A program made the position numbers and the translations under genes. From positions 124,001 to 188,000 of the forward strand of contig NZ_JALKAC010000007.1 of NCBI RefSeq assembly GCF_024171645.1: 64,000 nucleotides of DNA. Reading direction: 5' to 3'. Within the stretch, counting starts at the first letter, position 1; every line of letters begins with the position of its first letter. The notes beneath the pieces are model-generated. The model searched no databases. It saw only the letters and a list, made by a program, of their open reading frames with translations, and had not been told where the DNA came from. The stretch is from Flavobacterium sp. HSC-32F16. GTDB taxonomy: Bacteria > Bacteroidota > Bacteroidia > Flavobacteriales > Flavobacteriaceae. Positions 53,018-62,563 of the stretch are shown here, piece by piece.

Positions 53018-54040
53018 ATGAAAATAGTTACTATACATACAGAGAAAATTCAAAACATATTTGAAGAATTGAATAAAAACTTCGGCGGAAAAGTAACTTT
53101 TGACGTTGATGAATATGCACTTGAAGTAAATAATGGTTTTGCTAAAGGATCTATTATGGGTGCTTCTTTTAATGATAATATTTCGTATGTTCAGTTTGAT
53201 ATGACTTTTTCAGCTGATTTAAAGCTGAATGTTATCAACGGAATTTCGTCACCGATATATTTTGCCTATTGTTCTAAAGGAAATCTTTCGCATAGTTTTG
53301 GACTTTCAGGCGAAGAAAGAAAATTAAAAACATTTCAGACTGCTATTGTAACTTCAAAATTAAATCAGGATAATGTTTTGTATTTTGAAAAAGATAAAAA
53401 AACAAAATTCACTTTAATTATTGTAGGAACACAAACTGAACCAAGTCATGCAAGTTCTTTGAACCAAATGGTGAGAGAAACTTTTTTTGAAGAAAACCTT
53501 AATGAAGAATTTTTCTATGCGGGTTCTTATAATTTGAAAATTGGTGAAAAAATTGAACAATTAAATGCCGTAACGCAAACAGGTGTGGTTCGAAATTTAT
53601 TGAAAGAAGGAATTTTGAGAATTATTCTGGCAATGGAAATTCAACAGCATACAGACGATGTGAATTCATTTTCTAAGGAAACTAATTGTTTGAACTTAAG
53701 AGAAATGGAAGAAATTAAAGAACTTTCGGAAGTTATAAAAGCAAATCCGGAAGAGCCTTTCACCATCAAATCATTAAGTAAAAAATCAGGTCTTTCTCCA
53801 AACAAACTTCAGGAAGGTTTCAAAATGATTCATAACAGAACCGTAAATGATTATATCACTCATATGCGTGTTCTAAAAGCCGAAATTCTTATTAGAACTT
53901 CTGATTTAAATATTTCCGAAATCGTCTACTGCATTGGTTTTACCAGCAGAAGTTATTTCTCTAAAATCTTTAAACAAAAATTCAACTGCAGTCCAAAAGA
54001 GTATAAGTTTAACTTGAATCCGCTGGCCATTACAGCTTGA
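53018..54040 (+). CDS. AraC-family transcriptional regulator
   Basis: A 340-residue regulator with an N-terminal sensing region (residues 1-220) and a C-terminal double HTH (230-335): EEPFTIKSLSKKSGLSPNKL and DLNISEIVYCIGFTSRSYFS, ending in KIFKQKFNCSPKEYK. The N-terminal part lacks a clear cupin pattern. It is not next to a recognisable target, and its regulon is unknown. Confidence 0.9.
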   Translation: MKIVTIHTEKIQNIFEELNKNFGGKVTFDVDEYALEVNNGFAKGSIMGASFNDNISYVQFDMTFSADLKLNVINGISSPIYFAYCSKGNLSHSFGLSGEERKLKTFQTAIVTSKLNQDNVLYFEKDKKTKFTLIIVGTQTEPSHASSLNQMVRETFFEENLNEEFFYAGSYNLKIGEKIEQLNAVTQTGVVRNLLKEGILRIILAMEIQQHTDDVNSFSKETNCLNLREMEEIKELSEVIKANPEEPFTIKSLSKKSGLSPNKLQEGFKMIHNRTVNDYITHMRVLKAEILIRTSDLNISEIVYCIGFTSRSYFSKIFKQKFNCSPKEYKFNLNPLAITA

Positions 54041-54058
54041 TCGGAGGAGCTAAGTTTT

Positions 54059-54375
54059 TAAGATACTAAAATGCTAAGAAAAACTTAGCATCTCAGTAAC
54101 TAAGTCACTTAGCATCTTGAAAAAAATAATGTCGTTAGCTATTAAGCAAGATATATATAAAGCTGCTGAGATACTAAGCTGTTAATAAAAACTTAGTATC
54201 TCAGGAACTTAGCCACTTAGCATCTTAAAAAATAATGTCGTTAGCTATTAAGCAAGATATATATAAAGCTGCTGAGATTCTGAGATACTAAGCTTCTAAA
54301 AACTTACTCTCTCAGAAACTTAGCCGCTTAACATCTTTGAAAAAATAATGTCGTTAGCTTTAAGCAAGATATATT
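54059..54375. repeat. three tandem imperfect ~110-bp repeats
   Basis: AATAATGTCGTTAGCT occurs at 54125, 54231 and 54344, spaced 106 and 113 bp, each followed by TTAAGCAAGATAT(ATATAAAGCTGCTGAGAT). Between them are CTTAGCATCT / GATACTAAGC complementary segments that can pair. The unit is non-coding. Similar CTAAGATGCTAAG pieces lie at 55548-55591. Confidence 0.75.
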
Positions 54376-54382
54376 CCAAAAA

Positions 54383-54454
54383 AATAAGATTCTAAATCTA
54401 TCTGATTTAAGTAAAAGCTTAATGAAAGAGGATTTAGAATCTTATTTTTTTTTT
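54383..54454 (+). terminator. large hairpin with T-tract
   Basis: AATAAGATTCTAAATC (54383-54398) pairs perfectly with GATTTAGAATCTTATT (54431-54446), 32-nt loop, followed by T residues. It probably ends transcripts from the AraC side. Confidence 0.65.
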
Positions 54455-54545
54455 AGATAAAATCCGTAGAATATAAGTTAAAACTTAACATCTTAGTAAC
54501 TCAGAATTTTTGGGACAAAAAAAATCCGGCAAAGAATTTTTTTTA

Positions 54546-54553
54546 TATATTTG
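54546..54553 (+). promoter_or_regulatory. -7 element for the MarR-GNAT gene
   Basis: TATATTTG fits TAnnTTTG, 28 bp before the ATG at 54582. An in-frame TTG start at 54510 lies upstream of this motif and is therefore rejected. Confidence 0.5.
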
Positions 54554-54581
54554 CATAACTGGTTATATAATTAATTATAAT

Positions 54582-55529
54582 ATGGAATTTTTTAATAAAG
54601 TAGGCAAAGCGGCTATAGGAAGCCGTTTGCGTTTAATGACGGCAGTTATTACAGATGATGCTTCTAAGATTTATGAGTTGTATGGTGTGGATTTTGTACC
54701 AAAGTGGTTTCCGGTTTTTTATACTTTAACAGAAGAAAGGGAACTTACTATTACCGAGATTGCAAATGAAATTGGGCATTCTCAGCCTTCGGTAAGCAAA
54801 ATTATTCAGGAGATGATTACGGCAGGAATTATTCAGGAAAGCAAAACGGAGGATAAAAGAAAAAACAATGTTGTTTTGACCGAAAAAGGGATTTTGCTTT
54901 CGCAGAAGATACAGCAGCAGCTTAAAGATATTGATGTAGCGATAGAGGGTTTAATTTCTGAATCGAAACACAATCTTTGGGCAGCGCTTGAGGAGTGGGA
55001 ATTTTTATTGGAACAAAAGTCTATGTTTAAACGTGTAAACGATCAGAAAAAACTTCGAGAAAGTAAAGATGTTAAAATAGTAGAATATACTTCTCAATAT
55101 CATGAAGCTTTTAGGTCTTTAAATGTAGAATGGATTTCGACTTATTTTGAAATGGAAGAGACAGATTATAAAGCTTTGGATAATCCTGAAGAATATATCT
55201 TAAATAAAGGCGGAAAAATTCTGGTAGCTTTATATAATGATGAACCTGTTGGGGTTTGTGCACTTATAAAAATGAACAACCCTGATTACGATTATGAAAT
55301 GGCAAAAATGGCGGTTTCACCAAAAGCACAAGGTAAAAATATAGGCTGGTTATTAGGTCTGGCGATCGCTGCAAAAGCAAAAGAACTCGGAGCTAAAAAG
55401 ATATACCTCGAAAGCAACACAATCTTAAAACCTGCGATAAACTTATATTATAAATTAGGTTTCGAGAAAGTGTTTGGTCTGAAAACACCATACAAACGAT
55501 GTAACATACAGATGGAGTTAGTTCTTTAG
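54582..55529 (+). CDS. MarR-GNAT fusion protein
   Basis: A 315-residue fusion; start at the ATG 54582, behind a TATATTTG promoter motif. Residues 1-140 are a MarR winged helix (LTITEIANEIGHSQPSVSKI as the recognition region, AGIIQESKTEDKRKN wing). Residues ~165-315 are a GNAT acetyltransferase (VALYNDEPVGVCALIKM, AVSPKAQGKNIGWLLGLAIA for the acetyl-CoA loop, LESNTILKPAINLYYKLGFE). Fusions of this type (helix-turn-helix plus GNAT) are known; whether acetylation or DNA binding is ligand-controlled is unclear. A hairpin follows. Confidence 0.9.
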   Translation: MEFFNKVGKAAIGSRLRLMTAVITDDASKIYELYGVDFVPKWFPVFYTLTEERELTITEIANEIGHSQPSVSKIIQEMITAGIIQESKTEDKRKNNVVLTEKGILLSQKIQQQLKDIDVAIEGLISESKHNLWAALEEWEFLLEQKSMFKRVNDQKKLRESKDVKIVEYTSQYHEAFRSLNVEWISTYFEMEETDYKALDNPEEYILNKGGKILVALYNDEPVGVCALIKMNNPDYDYEMAKMAVSPKAQGKNIGWLLGLAIAAKAKELGAKKIYLESNTILKPAINLYYKLGFEKVFGLKTPYKRCNIQMELVL

Positions 55530-55547
55530 GAGAGGTAGTAAGTTAAT

Positions 55548-55591
55548 AAGGTTCTAAGATGCTAAGTTTTTTCTCAGCAACTTAGAACCTT
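55548..55591. terminator. hairpin at the convergent gene ends
   Basis: AAGGTTCTAAG (55548-55558) and CTTAGAACCTT (55581-55591) pair perfectly; a T-run lies in the loop. Placed between convergent genes and related to the repeats at 54.1 kb. Confidence 0.45.
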
Positions 55592-55609
55592 AGCAGCTTA
55601 GAGTCTAAA

Positions 55610-56809
55610 TTAACGCCCAAATCTATAATATTCTAAATCTGGATTTTTTTTATTGTTTAAAGAATCTACAATTGAATTCATTCCGATTACACTGAAAGTG
55701 ATTCCGTTGCCTCCGAAGCCTAAAACGTAATGTTCATTTTTCTTCGGATTTGGTTTTCCAAAATAGGGAAGACCGTCTTTCGTTTCGCCAAAAGTTCCGG
55801 CCCAGGAATAATCTAATTTGAAGTTCATATTAGGAAATCTTCTTCTAAATTGTCTTATTAATGCTGCTTCTTTCTTCGGAAGAAGTTTATCACGTTTTTT
55901 TGCATCTTTAAATTCTTCATCACCTCCGCCCATAATAATGCGGTTGTCAGAAGTGGCACGATAATAATAGTATGGTGATGAAGTATCCCAAATAACAGCG
56001 TTTTTTAAGATCGCAGGTAATTCCGGTAAAGTTTCAGATGCGAGCGCATAGGTGCTCTTTAAATCGACAATTTTTTCCTGAACAGTTTCTGTACTTTCAT
56101 AACCGCTGCAATGAATAACATGATCAGCTGTTATCGTACATCTGTTTTCGGTGTGGGCTATGCATTTTCCTTTTTGATTTTGAACAGATGTAACATTGGT
56201 TCTGTCAAAAATCTGCATGCCGTTTTGGTAGCAATAATACAATAAATCACTCGCCAGTTTAAACGGATCCATAACCGCTGCCGTTTTAGATTCTATTGCT
56301 GCAATGGCATTTAATCCCATTTTTTCAAGTTCATATTTGTTCAGCCAGGTAACATCAAAATCATGTTGTTTTCGGGTTTTAAATTCATTCTTTAAAAACG
56401 GAATATCTTTTTTATAAGAAGTAAAATAGATACTTTTTTTAAATTCAAATCCACATTCGCTTTCTACCGTATCGATTATATTTCGCAGGTCAAAAATGGC
56501 TTTTTTACCATTTCTGTAGCTTTCAACAGCACATTGTTCGCCGCGAAGTTTTATCAGTTCATGCAGAGATACATCGATTTCATATTGAAGGAGAGCCGTA
56601 CTCGCGGCCGTACTTCCATTGCATACGTCGCGTCGGTCTACTAATACTATTTTTTTTCCCTGCGTAATTAATTTATAAGCCATTAGAGCGCCTGTTATTC
56701 CTCCGCCAATAATCAAAATTTCAGTTTTAATATCGGCATTTATTGAAGGATAACTGGTATTCATGGCATTTTTTAAAGGCCAGAAAGTTTCTGTTGAACG
56801 TAATTTCAT
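55610..56809 (-). CDS. FAD-dependent oxidoreductase (DadA/GlpD-type, DAO family)
   Basis: A 399-residue flavoprotein. The dinucleotide-binding motif IIGGGITGALMAYKL is at 33-47; RRDVCNGSTAASTALLQYEI contacts the FAD further on, and the C-terminal part has YSWAGTFGETKDGLPYFG and VLGFGGNGITFSV. Members oxidise amines or hydroxyacids; the substrate here is unknown. Its start overlaps the end of the iron-permease-like gene by 4 bp, so the two are coupled. Confidence 0.88.
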   Translation of the reverse strand: MKLRSTETFWPLKNAMNTSYPSINADIKTEILIIGGGITGALMAYKLITQGKKIVLVDRRDVCNGSTAASTALLQYEIDVSLHELIKLRGEQCAVESYRNGKKAIFDLRNIIDTVESECGFEFKKSIYFTSYKKDIPFLKNEFKTRKQHDFDVTWLNKYELEKMGLNAIAAIESKTAAVMDPFKLASDLLYYCYQNGMQIFDRTNVTSVQNQKGKCIAHTENRCTITADHVIHCSGYESTETVQEKIVDLKSTYALASETLPELPAILKNAVIWDTSSPYYYYRATSDNRIIMGGGDEEFKDAKKRDKLLPKKEAALIRQFRRRFPNMNFKLDYSWAGTFGETKDGLPYFGKPNPKKNEHYVLGFGGNGITFSVIGMNSIVDSLNNKKNPDLEYYRFGR

Positions 56810-57297
56810 TTTTTATCTGTATTTCGTGCAGCACGATGCTTGGTTCTGTTTTTATCTTTGTACTCATGTTGCGAATGTGCTTCGGCAATAGAGTGAGAAG
56901 TTCTTATGCTTTCTTCTTTTTTTGCGAGTTCACTTAAACGGTGATAATATTTTTGAATAACAATCATTTCATCTTCGGTCATGTTTTCAATATCAACCAG
57001 ACTATTGCTGGAACGTTCGTTTGAAGCGACTAATTCATTTAGTTTTAGTTGAATCGCTAATGAATCTTTATTCTGTGCTTTCTGAATTAAGAAAACCATC
57101 AAAAAAGTAATAATTGTTGTTCCGGTATTGATGACCAATTGCCAGGTTTCAGAATAATTAAAAATAGGTCCAGAAACAGCCCACGCCAAAACAATTACAA
57201 AAGCGCCTATAAAAGCGGTTGTGCTTCCGGCTGCTTTTGAAACTTTTGAAGCAAATCTTTCAAATGCACTTCCGCCATTTTGTTTCTTGTTTTTCAT
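56806..57297 (-). CDS. low-affinity iron permease family protein
   Basis: A 163-residue protein with two membrane helices (FIGAFVIVLAWAVSGPIF and LVINTGTTIITFLMVFLIQ) followed by a helical cytoplasmic region (AIQLKLNELVASNERSSNSL, DIENMTEDEMIVIQKYYHRL), the layout of PF04120. The basic His/Lys-rich tail (HSQHEYKDKNRTKHR) is an addition. Ion specificity in bacteria is not established. It follows the AsmA-like gene by 11 bp and overlaps the oxidoreductase by 4 bp. Confidence 0.85.
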   Translation of the reverse strand: MKNKKQNGGSAFERFASKVSKAAGSTTAFIGAFVIVLAWAVSGPIFNYSETWQLVINTGTTIITFLMVFLIQKAQNKDSLAIQLKLNELVASNERSSNSLVDIENMTEDEMIVIQKYYHRLSELAKKEESIRTSHSIAEAHSQHEYKDKNRTKHRAARNTDKK

Positions 57298-57308
57298 TGC
57301 ATTATTAA

Positions 57309-60131
57309 TTAGGATTTCTTCTTCTTGCTTACTTTTTCTTTTTTAATGACTTTATTGTTTTTTTCATCGTAGACAGCTCCAACAATTTTTTGACCGGTTT
57401 TGCTGAATATTTTAATTTTAGGATTTTCGTGTGTTCCGGTAATTACAATTGGAAAACCAATAATACCGCCGGGAGGAAGCCCTAAACGCATACGTAAATC
57501 TAAAAGTCCGTCAAAACTCGTAGTTCCTTTAATTGTAGGTTTAAAACTGGCCACGCTAAAAGTAAATGGCTCAATATGAATTAAATTATTATCGATATTC
57601 GACTTAATTTCAATTCCTTCCATTTTTGGATCATCTAGACCTTTTTGTCCGGTTTGAGAACTTACTCCTTCAAATAATTTTAAACCTTTAATTTTTACAT
57701 CACGAAGATTGATCGTTCCGCCGCCTTCAAGTGATTCATAAATAGGTCCCATATTTCCGTTTAAATCTCCTTTTATTTTATAATCAACAGAAATAATTCC
57801 CTCTGCTTTTTCGGCCGCTGTAACCATATCATGAAACATTGGAATTTCTTTGTAAGCACGCTGTACGCTGAAATCTTTCGCCGTGAAATGCGCATCAAAA
57901 TGCGCAGAAGTAGGCGACTCATCTTTATAACCCGCATTAACTCCAAGAATGCAATCGATGATATTAAATGTGGTGTTTTCTAAATAAAAACCGCCTTTTG
58001 CAATTCCTATTTTTCCGGTAAGTTTGTGTAAGTTAAGTCCGTTGTATTCTACTTTATCTGCATTTGCGGTAAGCGAAACATTTAAATTTTGAGGTACCAT
58101 AACCACACCGCTCATTTTTGGATGATCTTCTTTGGCATATTCTACTTCTACTTTACGGTCTTTATTTTCGCCTTTTTCAAGCGCCATAAATTCATCTACA
58201 TTAATCAGTTTAGATTTCATGTTGAAGTTGCCGCTCAAGGTTCCGTGTGATTCCAGAAAATAGTTAATCGTATTTAAAAGATATCCGTTAATATCAAAAT
58301 CAGATTTACCGTAAGAAGCGTAGAATTTTTCAAACCACATTTTTTCATTTTGAAAACGGAAATTTCCCTGTTTGATAAAAAAAGCTTTCGGAAATAATTC
58401 GGATGTTGCTTTTATATTTTTTAACAGAATAGTGCCTCGATTATCCAGCTTATTATATTGTCCGTTTGTGGCGTAGCTTTGTTTTCCTTTAAGAGACAAG
58501 TCGGCTTTTGCATAACCGGTTACGTCAAGACCTTTTTGTGAAAAGACCTGATAAATTCGACCCACATTTAATTCTCCTTTAATTTTGGCATTATAAGCCA
58601 GATCACTAAAATCTGATAAAGCCATATTTACATACATTGGGTTTCCTTCAAAAACAAATGAGGCGGGCGAAACAGCTACAATTAAATCCTGAAATGTTCC
58701 GGCTTTGTTTAAAACATTGGCAACAAACGTAATATCCGTAATTGGGTTAGGGTAGTAGTCTGTTTTTAATGATCCGTTTCTAAGCGAAATACCGCCAATT
58801 GTTTTTGGAAACAGCTTTTTGGATGTACTGAAAAGTCCTTTTGCCTGAATATTAGTTTTGAGAATTCCCTTTAAATCAATTTTTTCAAGACCTATTGCGG
58901 CATCAACTACAGCAAGATCCAAAGCGCCTTTTATACTGGCATCGACAGTCATTTCGCTTAAACCTTTACTGCGCAGATAGGCGTTAAAATAATCTTTTTC
59001 GCCTACTTTAAATCGTAACGTTCTAAGGTTTACCAACAATTGTTCTGTATCAAGAGAAGGCAGAATGGCATTTAAATCCATTTGAAAATCGGTTAAGGGA
59101 ACGGGTGCATTTTGATAATTTACCGCGCCGTCTTTTACTTTTAAATTAAAAGCCAAATTGGGTTTCTGCTTTTTTGAAACATTGTAATCTCCTTTAAAAG
59201 AAAGCACCAAATCACTTTTTCCTGAAATCTCAGTTTCATCCAGCCAGGTTAAATATTCCGGTGGCATAACTGATAATAAGTCTTTTACGGTCGTGTTTTC
59301 TGAAGCTGCTTTAATGTTGATTTTATATCCGTCTTTTAAAATGGTAAATAATCCGGTAAAGGTTAAAGGCAGTTTATTAATCTGCAATTCATTTTTTTGA
59401 AGAATAAATGATAAGGCATGAGTATTAATTCTGGTAATTAAATCAGCACGAACAGCTTTTTTTCTAAGATAGGCGGTTCTGTTGTAGTAGAAATCCAGAG
59501 TATCAATTTTTGCATCGGTATTTAAATCAAAAATATCATCGCTTAAATTTCCTTTTCCAACATAATTAAAACCTTTCGCATCAATTAAAATCTTAGCCGA
59601 ACGATCGTTGTATTTTACGCGGCAGTTTTTTAAATCAATTCGCTCTAGTTTTATTGCAGTTCCTTCTTCCGGTGCATTTGGATCTTCTTTTACATTTTTT
59701 CGATCTTCGGGCGCGACATAAATGTTGTAATTGGCTTGTCCTTTTTCATTTACCATTACATTTATTAAAGCGTTAGAAACGTATAATTTATTGATTTTAA
59801 CTTCGCTGTCAAAAATCAGTCTTTTCAGATTTATCCCAAATGCCACCTGATCTGCTTTTATTAAAGTGTCGTTTCCAAATGGTTTAGAACCAGTCATCGA
59901 TAAATCGTCAAGCGAAACCGTCAAAGAAGGGAAATGCGTAAAAAACGAAAGTTTGGACTTCGAAAAATCCAACTTTGTATCTAAACGTTCGTTTGCAATT
60001 TTTTTAACTTCTGTGGCTACTTTTCCGGGAAATAGGAGCGGAATCAAAAAAAGTAACAGCAGAATTCCTGCTATTACTATTCCCGTCCATTTTAATATTT
60101 TAAGGCTTATATTTTTATACGAAGTTTTCAT
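57309..60131 (-). CDS. AsmA-family inner membrane protein
   Basis: A 940-residue protein with one N-terminal membrane helix (WTGIVIAGILLLLFLIPLLF) and a very long periplasmic region of regular beta-strands (the repeating-groove fold of AsmA/TamB bridge proteins), beginning with LDTKLDFSKSKLSFFTHFPS and ending in the AsmA C-terminal region (GIEIKSNIDNNLIHIEPFTF, LRMRLGLPPGGIIGFPIVIT). AsmA-like proteins move lipids between the membranes or guide outer membrane assembly. The basic C-terminus (KVSKKKKS) is short. Located just after the MCE-MlaFE genes, an envelope lipid-transport role is likely. Confidence 0.88.
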   Translation of the reverse strand: MKTSYKNISLKILKWTGIVIAGILLLLFLIPLLFPGKVATEVKKIANERLDTKLDFSKSKLSFFTHFPSLTVSLDDLSMTGSKPFGNDTLIKADQVAFGINLKRLIFDSEVKINKLYVSNALINVMVNEKGQANYNIYVAPEDRKNVKEDPNAPEEGTAIKLERIDLKNCRVKYNDRSAKILIDAKGFNYVGKGNLSDDIFDLNTDAKIDTLDFYYNRTAYLRKKAVRADLITRINTHALSFILQKNELQINKLPLTFTGLFTILKDGYKINIKAASENTTVKDLLSVMPPEYLTWLDETEISGKSDLVLSFKGDYNVSKKQKPNLAFNLKVKDGAVNYQNAPVPLTDFQMDLNAILPSLDTEQLLVNLRTLRFKVGEKDYFNAYLRSKGLSEMTVDASIKGALDLAVVDAAIGLEKIDLKGILKTNIQAKGLFSTSKKLFPKTIGGISLRNGSLKTDYYPNPITDITFVANVLNKAGTFQDLIVAVSPASFVFEGNPMYVNMALSDFSDLAYNAKIKGELNVGRIYQVFSQKGLDVTGYAKADLSLKGKQSYATNGQYNKLDNRGTILLKNIKATSELFPKAFFIKQGNFRFQNEKMWFEKFYASYGKSDFDINGYLLNTINYFLESHGTLSGNFNMKSKLINVDEFMALEKGENKDRKVEVEYAKEDHPKMSGVVMVPQNLNVSLTANADKVEYNGLNLHKLTGKIGIAKGGFYLENTTFNIIDCILGVNAGYKDESPTSAHFDAHFTAKDFSVQRAYKEIPMFHDMVTAAEKAEGIISVDYKIKGDLNGNMGPIYESLEGGGTINLRDVKIKGLKLFEGVSSQTGQKGLDDPKMEGIEIKSNIDNNLIHIEPFTFSVASFKPTIKGTTSFDGLLDLRMRLGLPPGGIIGFPIVITGTHENPKIKIFSKTGQKIVGAVYDEKNNKVIKKEKVSKKKKS

Positions 60132-60147
60132 GGCGCAGAATTTTTAG

Positions 60148-60996
60148 TTATTTCTTTTCAGGCTCTTTCTTAGCGTTTTCCTGTTTTTGTTTTTCTTCCT
60201 TCGCCTTTTCTTCTTTGGCTTTTTCTTGTTTTTCTTTCTCTTCTTTAGCTTTGGCTTCTTTTTCTTTCTCTGCTTTTTCCTGCTGTTCTTCTTTTTTCTC
60301 TTTTATTTCTTCTTGCTTTTTTTCTTTTTCTTTCGCTTTTTTCTTGTAATAGCCTCTTAGCAAGAAATTGCTTTTTGCAGCTTCCATATTATCGCTGAAA
60401 CCTTTTGTTCCGCTTTCAAGATTTGAAAGCGTGTTCGAAACGCTGTTTGCCATTTTATCGTCTCTTACTAATCTTGCCAGCGCACCGTTTCCGTTGTTCA
60501 TGCTATGGCTGAAAATGGCCAGTTCTTCAGAAATAACTCCTACATTATCGACGCTTTTTTTGACACTTTTCATAATGTCATTCATTTCTATCCCGTTGAT
60601 AGAGGCAATGGCTCCATTGTTTTCGATAATTTTTGTAGATTTTACACCCGGCGTAATAGTAAGGACTTTATCGCCCATTAATCCGTCAGAACCAATACTG
60701 GCACGGGCATCTGTTTTTATAAATTCGCGGACTTCATCTTTTATAACCATTGAAACTACTACCGAAGAATCATTTATCAATCTGATTTCTTCAACGGTAC
60801 CAATGTTAATACCTGAAAAACGAACGTTGTTTCCAACTTCTAAACCGCTGACCGTTTTAAATTGTGATGTGATGTGGAATGTTGAACCAAATAGATTTTT
60901 TTGTTTTCCAATAAAATAAATGGCGATTATAAAAAGCAACAGTCCTACTGTTACAAACATTCCTAATTTCCAAGTATATCCAGATTGCTTTTCCAT
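60148..60996 (-). CDS. mlaD: MCE/MlaD-family protein with charged tail
   Basis: A 282-residue protein with an N-terminal membrane helix (LGMFVTVGLLLFIIAIYFIG), one MCE domain (residues ~38-115: FKTVSGLEVGNNVRFSGINI, GTVEEIRLINDSSVVVSM, GSDGLMGDKVLTITPG), a helical part, and a ~70-residue tail made almost only of Lys, Glu, Ala and Gln (from about 212 to the end). The MCE domain forms a hexameric lipid channel with MlaFE. The charged tail is unusual for MlaD and may be a long coil. It lies 27 bp after mlaF. Confidence 0.9.
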   Translation of the reverse strand: MEKQSGYTWKLGMFVTVGLLLFIIAIYFIGKQKNLFGSTFHITSQFKTVSGLEVGNNVRFSGINIGTVEEIRLINDSSVVVSMVIKDEVREFIKTDARASIGSDGLMGDKVLTITPGVKSTKIIENNGAIASINGIEMNDIMKSVKKSVDNVGVISEELAIFSHSMNNGNGALARLVRDDKMANSVSNTLSNLESGTKGFSDNMEAAKSNFLLRGYYKKKAKEKEKKQEEIKEKKEEQQEKAEKEKEAKAKEEKEKQEKAKEEKAKEEKQKQENAKKEPEKK

Positions 60997-61023
60997 GATT
61001 TCTAGTATTTTATTTTGCTTTTT

Positions 61024-61803
61024 TTATTCAAAAAATGAGCGTACCCATTCGTCTTCGTCTTTTTCTAATTCTTCGTAAGTTCCTTCGGCATGAATAACAC
61101 CGTCTTTCAAAACCATAATTCTGTCAGCCGTCATTTTGGCGCAGGCCATGTCGTGAGTAATAATGATCGACGAGGTTTTTTGTTTGTGTTTGATATCTAG
61201 AATTAATTCGCTGATTTCTCTCGAAGTAATTGTATCTAAACCTGTTGTGGGTTCATCATATAAAATGATTTCCGGTTTTAAAATCAGGGTTCTAGCCAAG
61301 CCTATTCTCTTTCTCATCCCGCCTGACAATTCTGCCGGCATTTTGTCAATGGCATCGCCAAGACCTACACTTTCAAGAGCTTCTATCACTTCTTTTTCAA
61401 CTTCCTCTTCGCTTAAATCTCTTTTGTGCGCGCGTAATGTAAAGGCCAGGTTTTCTCTAACCGACATAGAATCGTATAAAGCACCGCTTTGAAATAGAAA
61501 TCCAATTTTGACTCGTATTTCGTTTAGTTCTTTTTTAGAGATATTGAGTATGTTCTCGCCAAAAACGTTTATTTCGCCTTGGTCTGGTTCAATTAATCCC
61601 ACAATGCATTTTATGGTAACAGATTTTCCAGATCCGGAACGCCCCAGAATCACTAAATCTTCGCCTTTGTTTACCGTAAGATTTACGCCTTTTAAGATGG
61701 TGTTGTCTTTACCAAAAGTTTTATGCAGATCTTTAATCTCAATGATTGGAGTCTTATTTTTTTCTTTTGGTTTGGCTTCGATATTTTTTTCTTCTTTTAT
61801 CAT
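61024..61803 (-). CDS. mlaF: ABC transporter ATP-binding protein, MlaF type
   Basis: A 259-residue ATPase with a short basic N-terminal extension, Walker A GRSGSGKS, Q-loop FLFQSGALYDSM, signature LSGGMRKRIGLARTL, Walker B IILYDEPTTGLD and the H-switch ITHDM. It pairs with MlaE, one base away, and energises phospholipid traffic in the Mla/MCE system at the inner membrane. Confidence 0.95.
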   Translation of the reverse strand: MIKEEKNIEAKPKEKNKTPIIEIKDLHKTFGKDNTILKGVNLTVNKGEDLVILGRSGSGKSVTIKCIVGLIEPDQGEINVFGENILNISKKELNEIRVKIGFLFQSGALYDSMSVRENLAFTLRAHKRDLSEEEVEKEVIEALESVGLGDAIDKMPAELSGGMRKRIGLARTLILKPEIILYDEPTTGLDTITSREISELILDIKHKQKTSSIIITHDMACAKMTADRIMVLKDGVIHAEGTYEELEKDEDEWVRSFFE

Positions 61804-61804
61804 C

Positions 61805-62563
61805 TTAAAAAAATAAATCAGTTATTTGTACGGCTACCATATCAATAATAAATATGCTTAATGAGGCTGTAACGACGGCAGAGTTTGCAGCGCGTCCTAC
61901 ACTTTCAGTTCCGTTTGCGGCATTAAATCCTTTATAACATCCAATCATTCCAATAAAAAATCCGAAAAAGAAGGTTTTAATTGTAGCTGGAAATAAATCT
62001 AAAAATTCCAGCGACTGAATAATCTGGGTTAAGTAACGATAGAAATTAACATCACCATGAATGTTTATGCCCACATAACCGCCAATAATGCCCACCGCAT
62101 CTGCAAAAAACACTAGTATTGGAACCATTAATGTACAGGCTAAAATTCTGGTAACCACTAAATAATTATAAGGATTAATGGCAGAAACTTCCATGGCATC
62201 GATTTGTTCTGTTACTTTCATAGAGCCTAATTCGGCACCAATTCCAGATGAAATTTTTCCGGCACAAATCAGTGCTGTAATAACCGGCGCAATTTCTCTA
62301 ATTAAAGAAAGTGCTACCATTCCGGGAAGCCAGCTTTCGGCTCCAAATTTGACTAAAGTGGGTCTTGACTGAAGCGTAAGCACCAAGCCCATAATAAAAC
62401 CGGTAATTGCCACCAAAGGCAATGATTTGTAACCAATGACATAACATTGTTTTAGAAACTCTTTTGCCTCATAAGGAGGAATAAAAGCCTCCTTAAAAAA
62501 TCTCTTGGCAAACAATGTTACATCACCAATTTGTGCGAATGTATTTTTTAAGCTGAGAATCAA
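61805..62563 (-). CDS. mlaE: ABC transporter permease, MlaE type
   Basis: A 252-residue inner membrane permease with about five hydrophobic segments and the MlaE hallmark EIAPVITALICAGKISSGIG AEL near 95-115 together with EQIDAMEVSAINPYNYLV. It forms the transmembrane channel with MlaF. First gene of the mlaE-mlaF-mlaD-AsmA run; the start is 255 bp from fabF. Confidence 0.95.
   Translation of the reverse strand: MILSLKNTFAQIGDVTLFAKRFFKEAFIPPYEAKEFLKQCYVIGYKSLPLVAITGFIMGLVLTLQSRPTLVKFGAESWLPGMVALSLIREIAPVITALICAGKISSGIGAELGSMKVTEQIDAMEVSAINPYNYLVVTRILACTLMVPILVFFADAVGIIGGYVGINIHGDVNFYRYLTQIIQSLEFLDLFPATIKTFFFGFFIGMIGCYKGFNAANGTESVGRAANSAVVTASLSIFIIDMVAVQITDLFF

Noticed and set aside
54510..54581. 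Upstream TTG start for the MarR-GNAT protein
   Set aside because: It would place the start before the TATATTTG promoter motif, and the added residues do not fit the MarR N-terminus.
60368..60919. Plus-strand 183-codon frame opposite the MCE gene
   Set aside because: It lies wholly within the well-supported MCE domain coding sequence on the other strand and has no family pattern.
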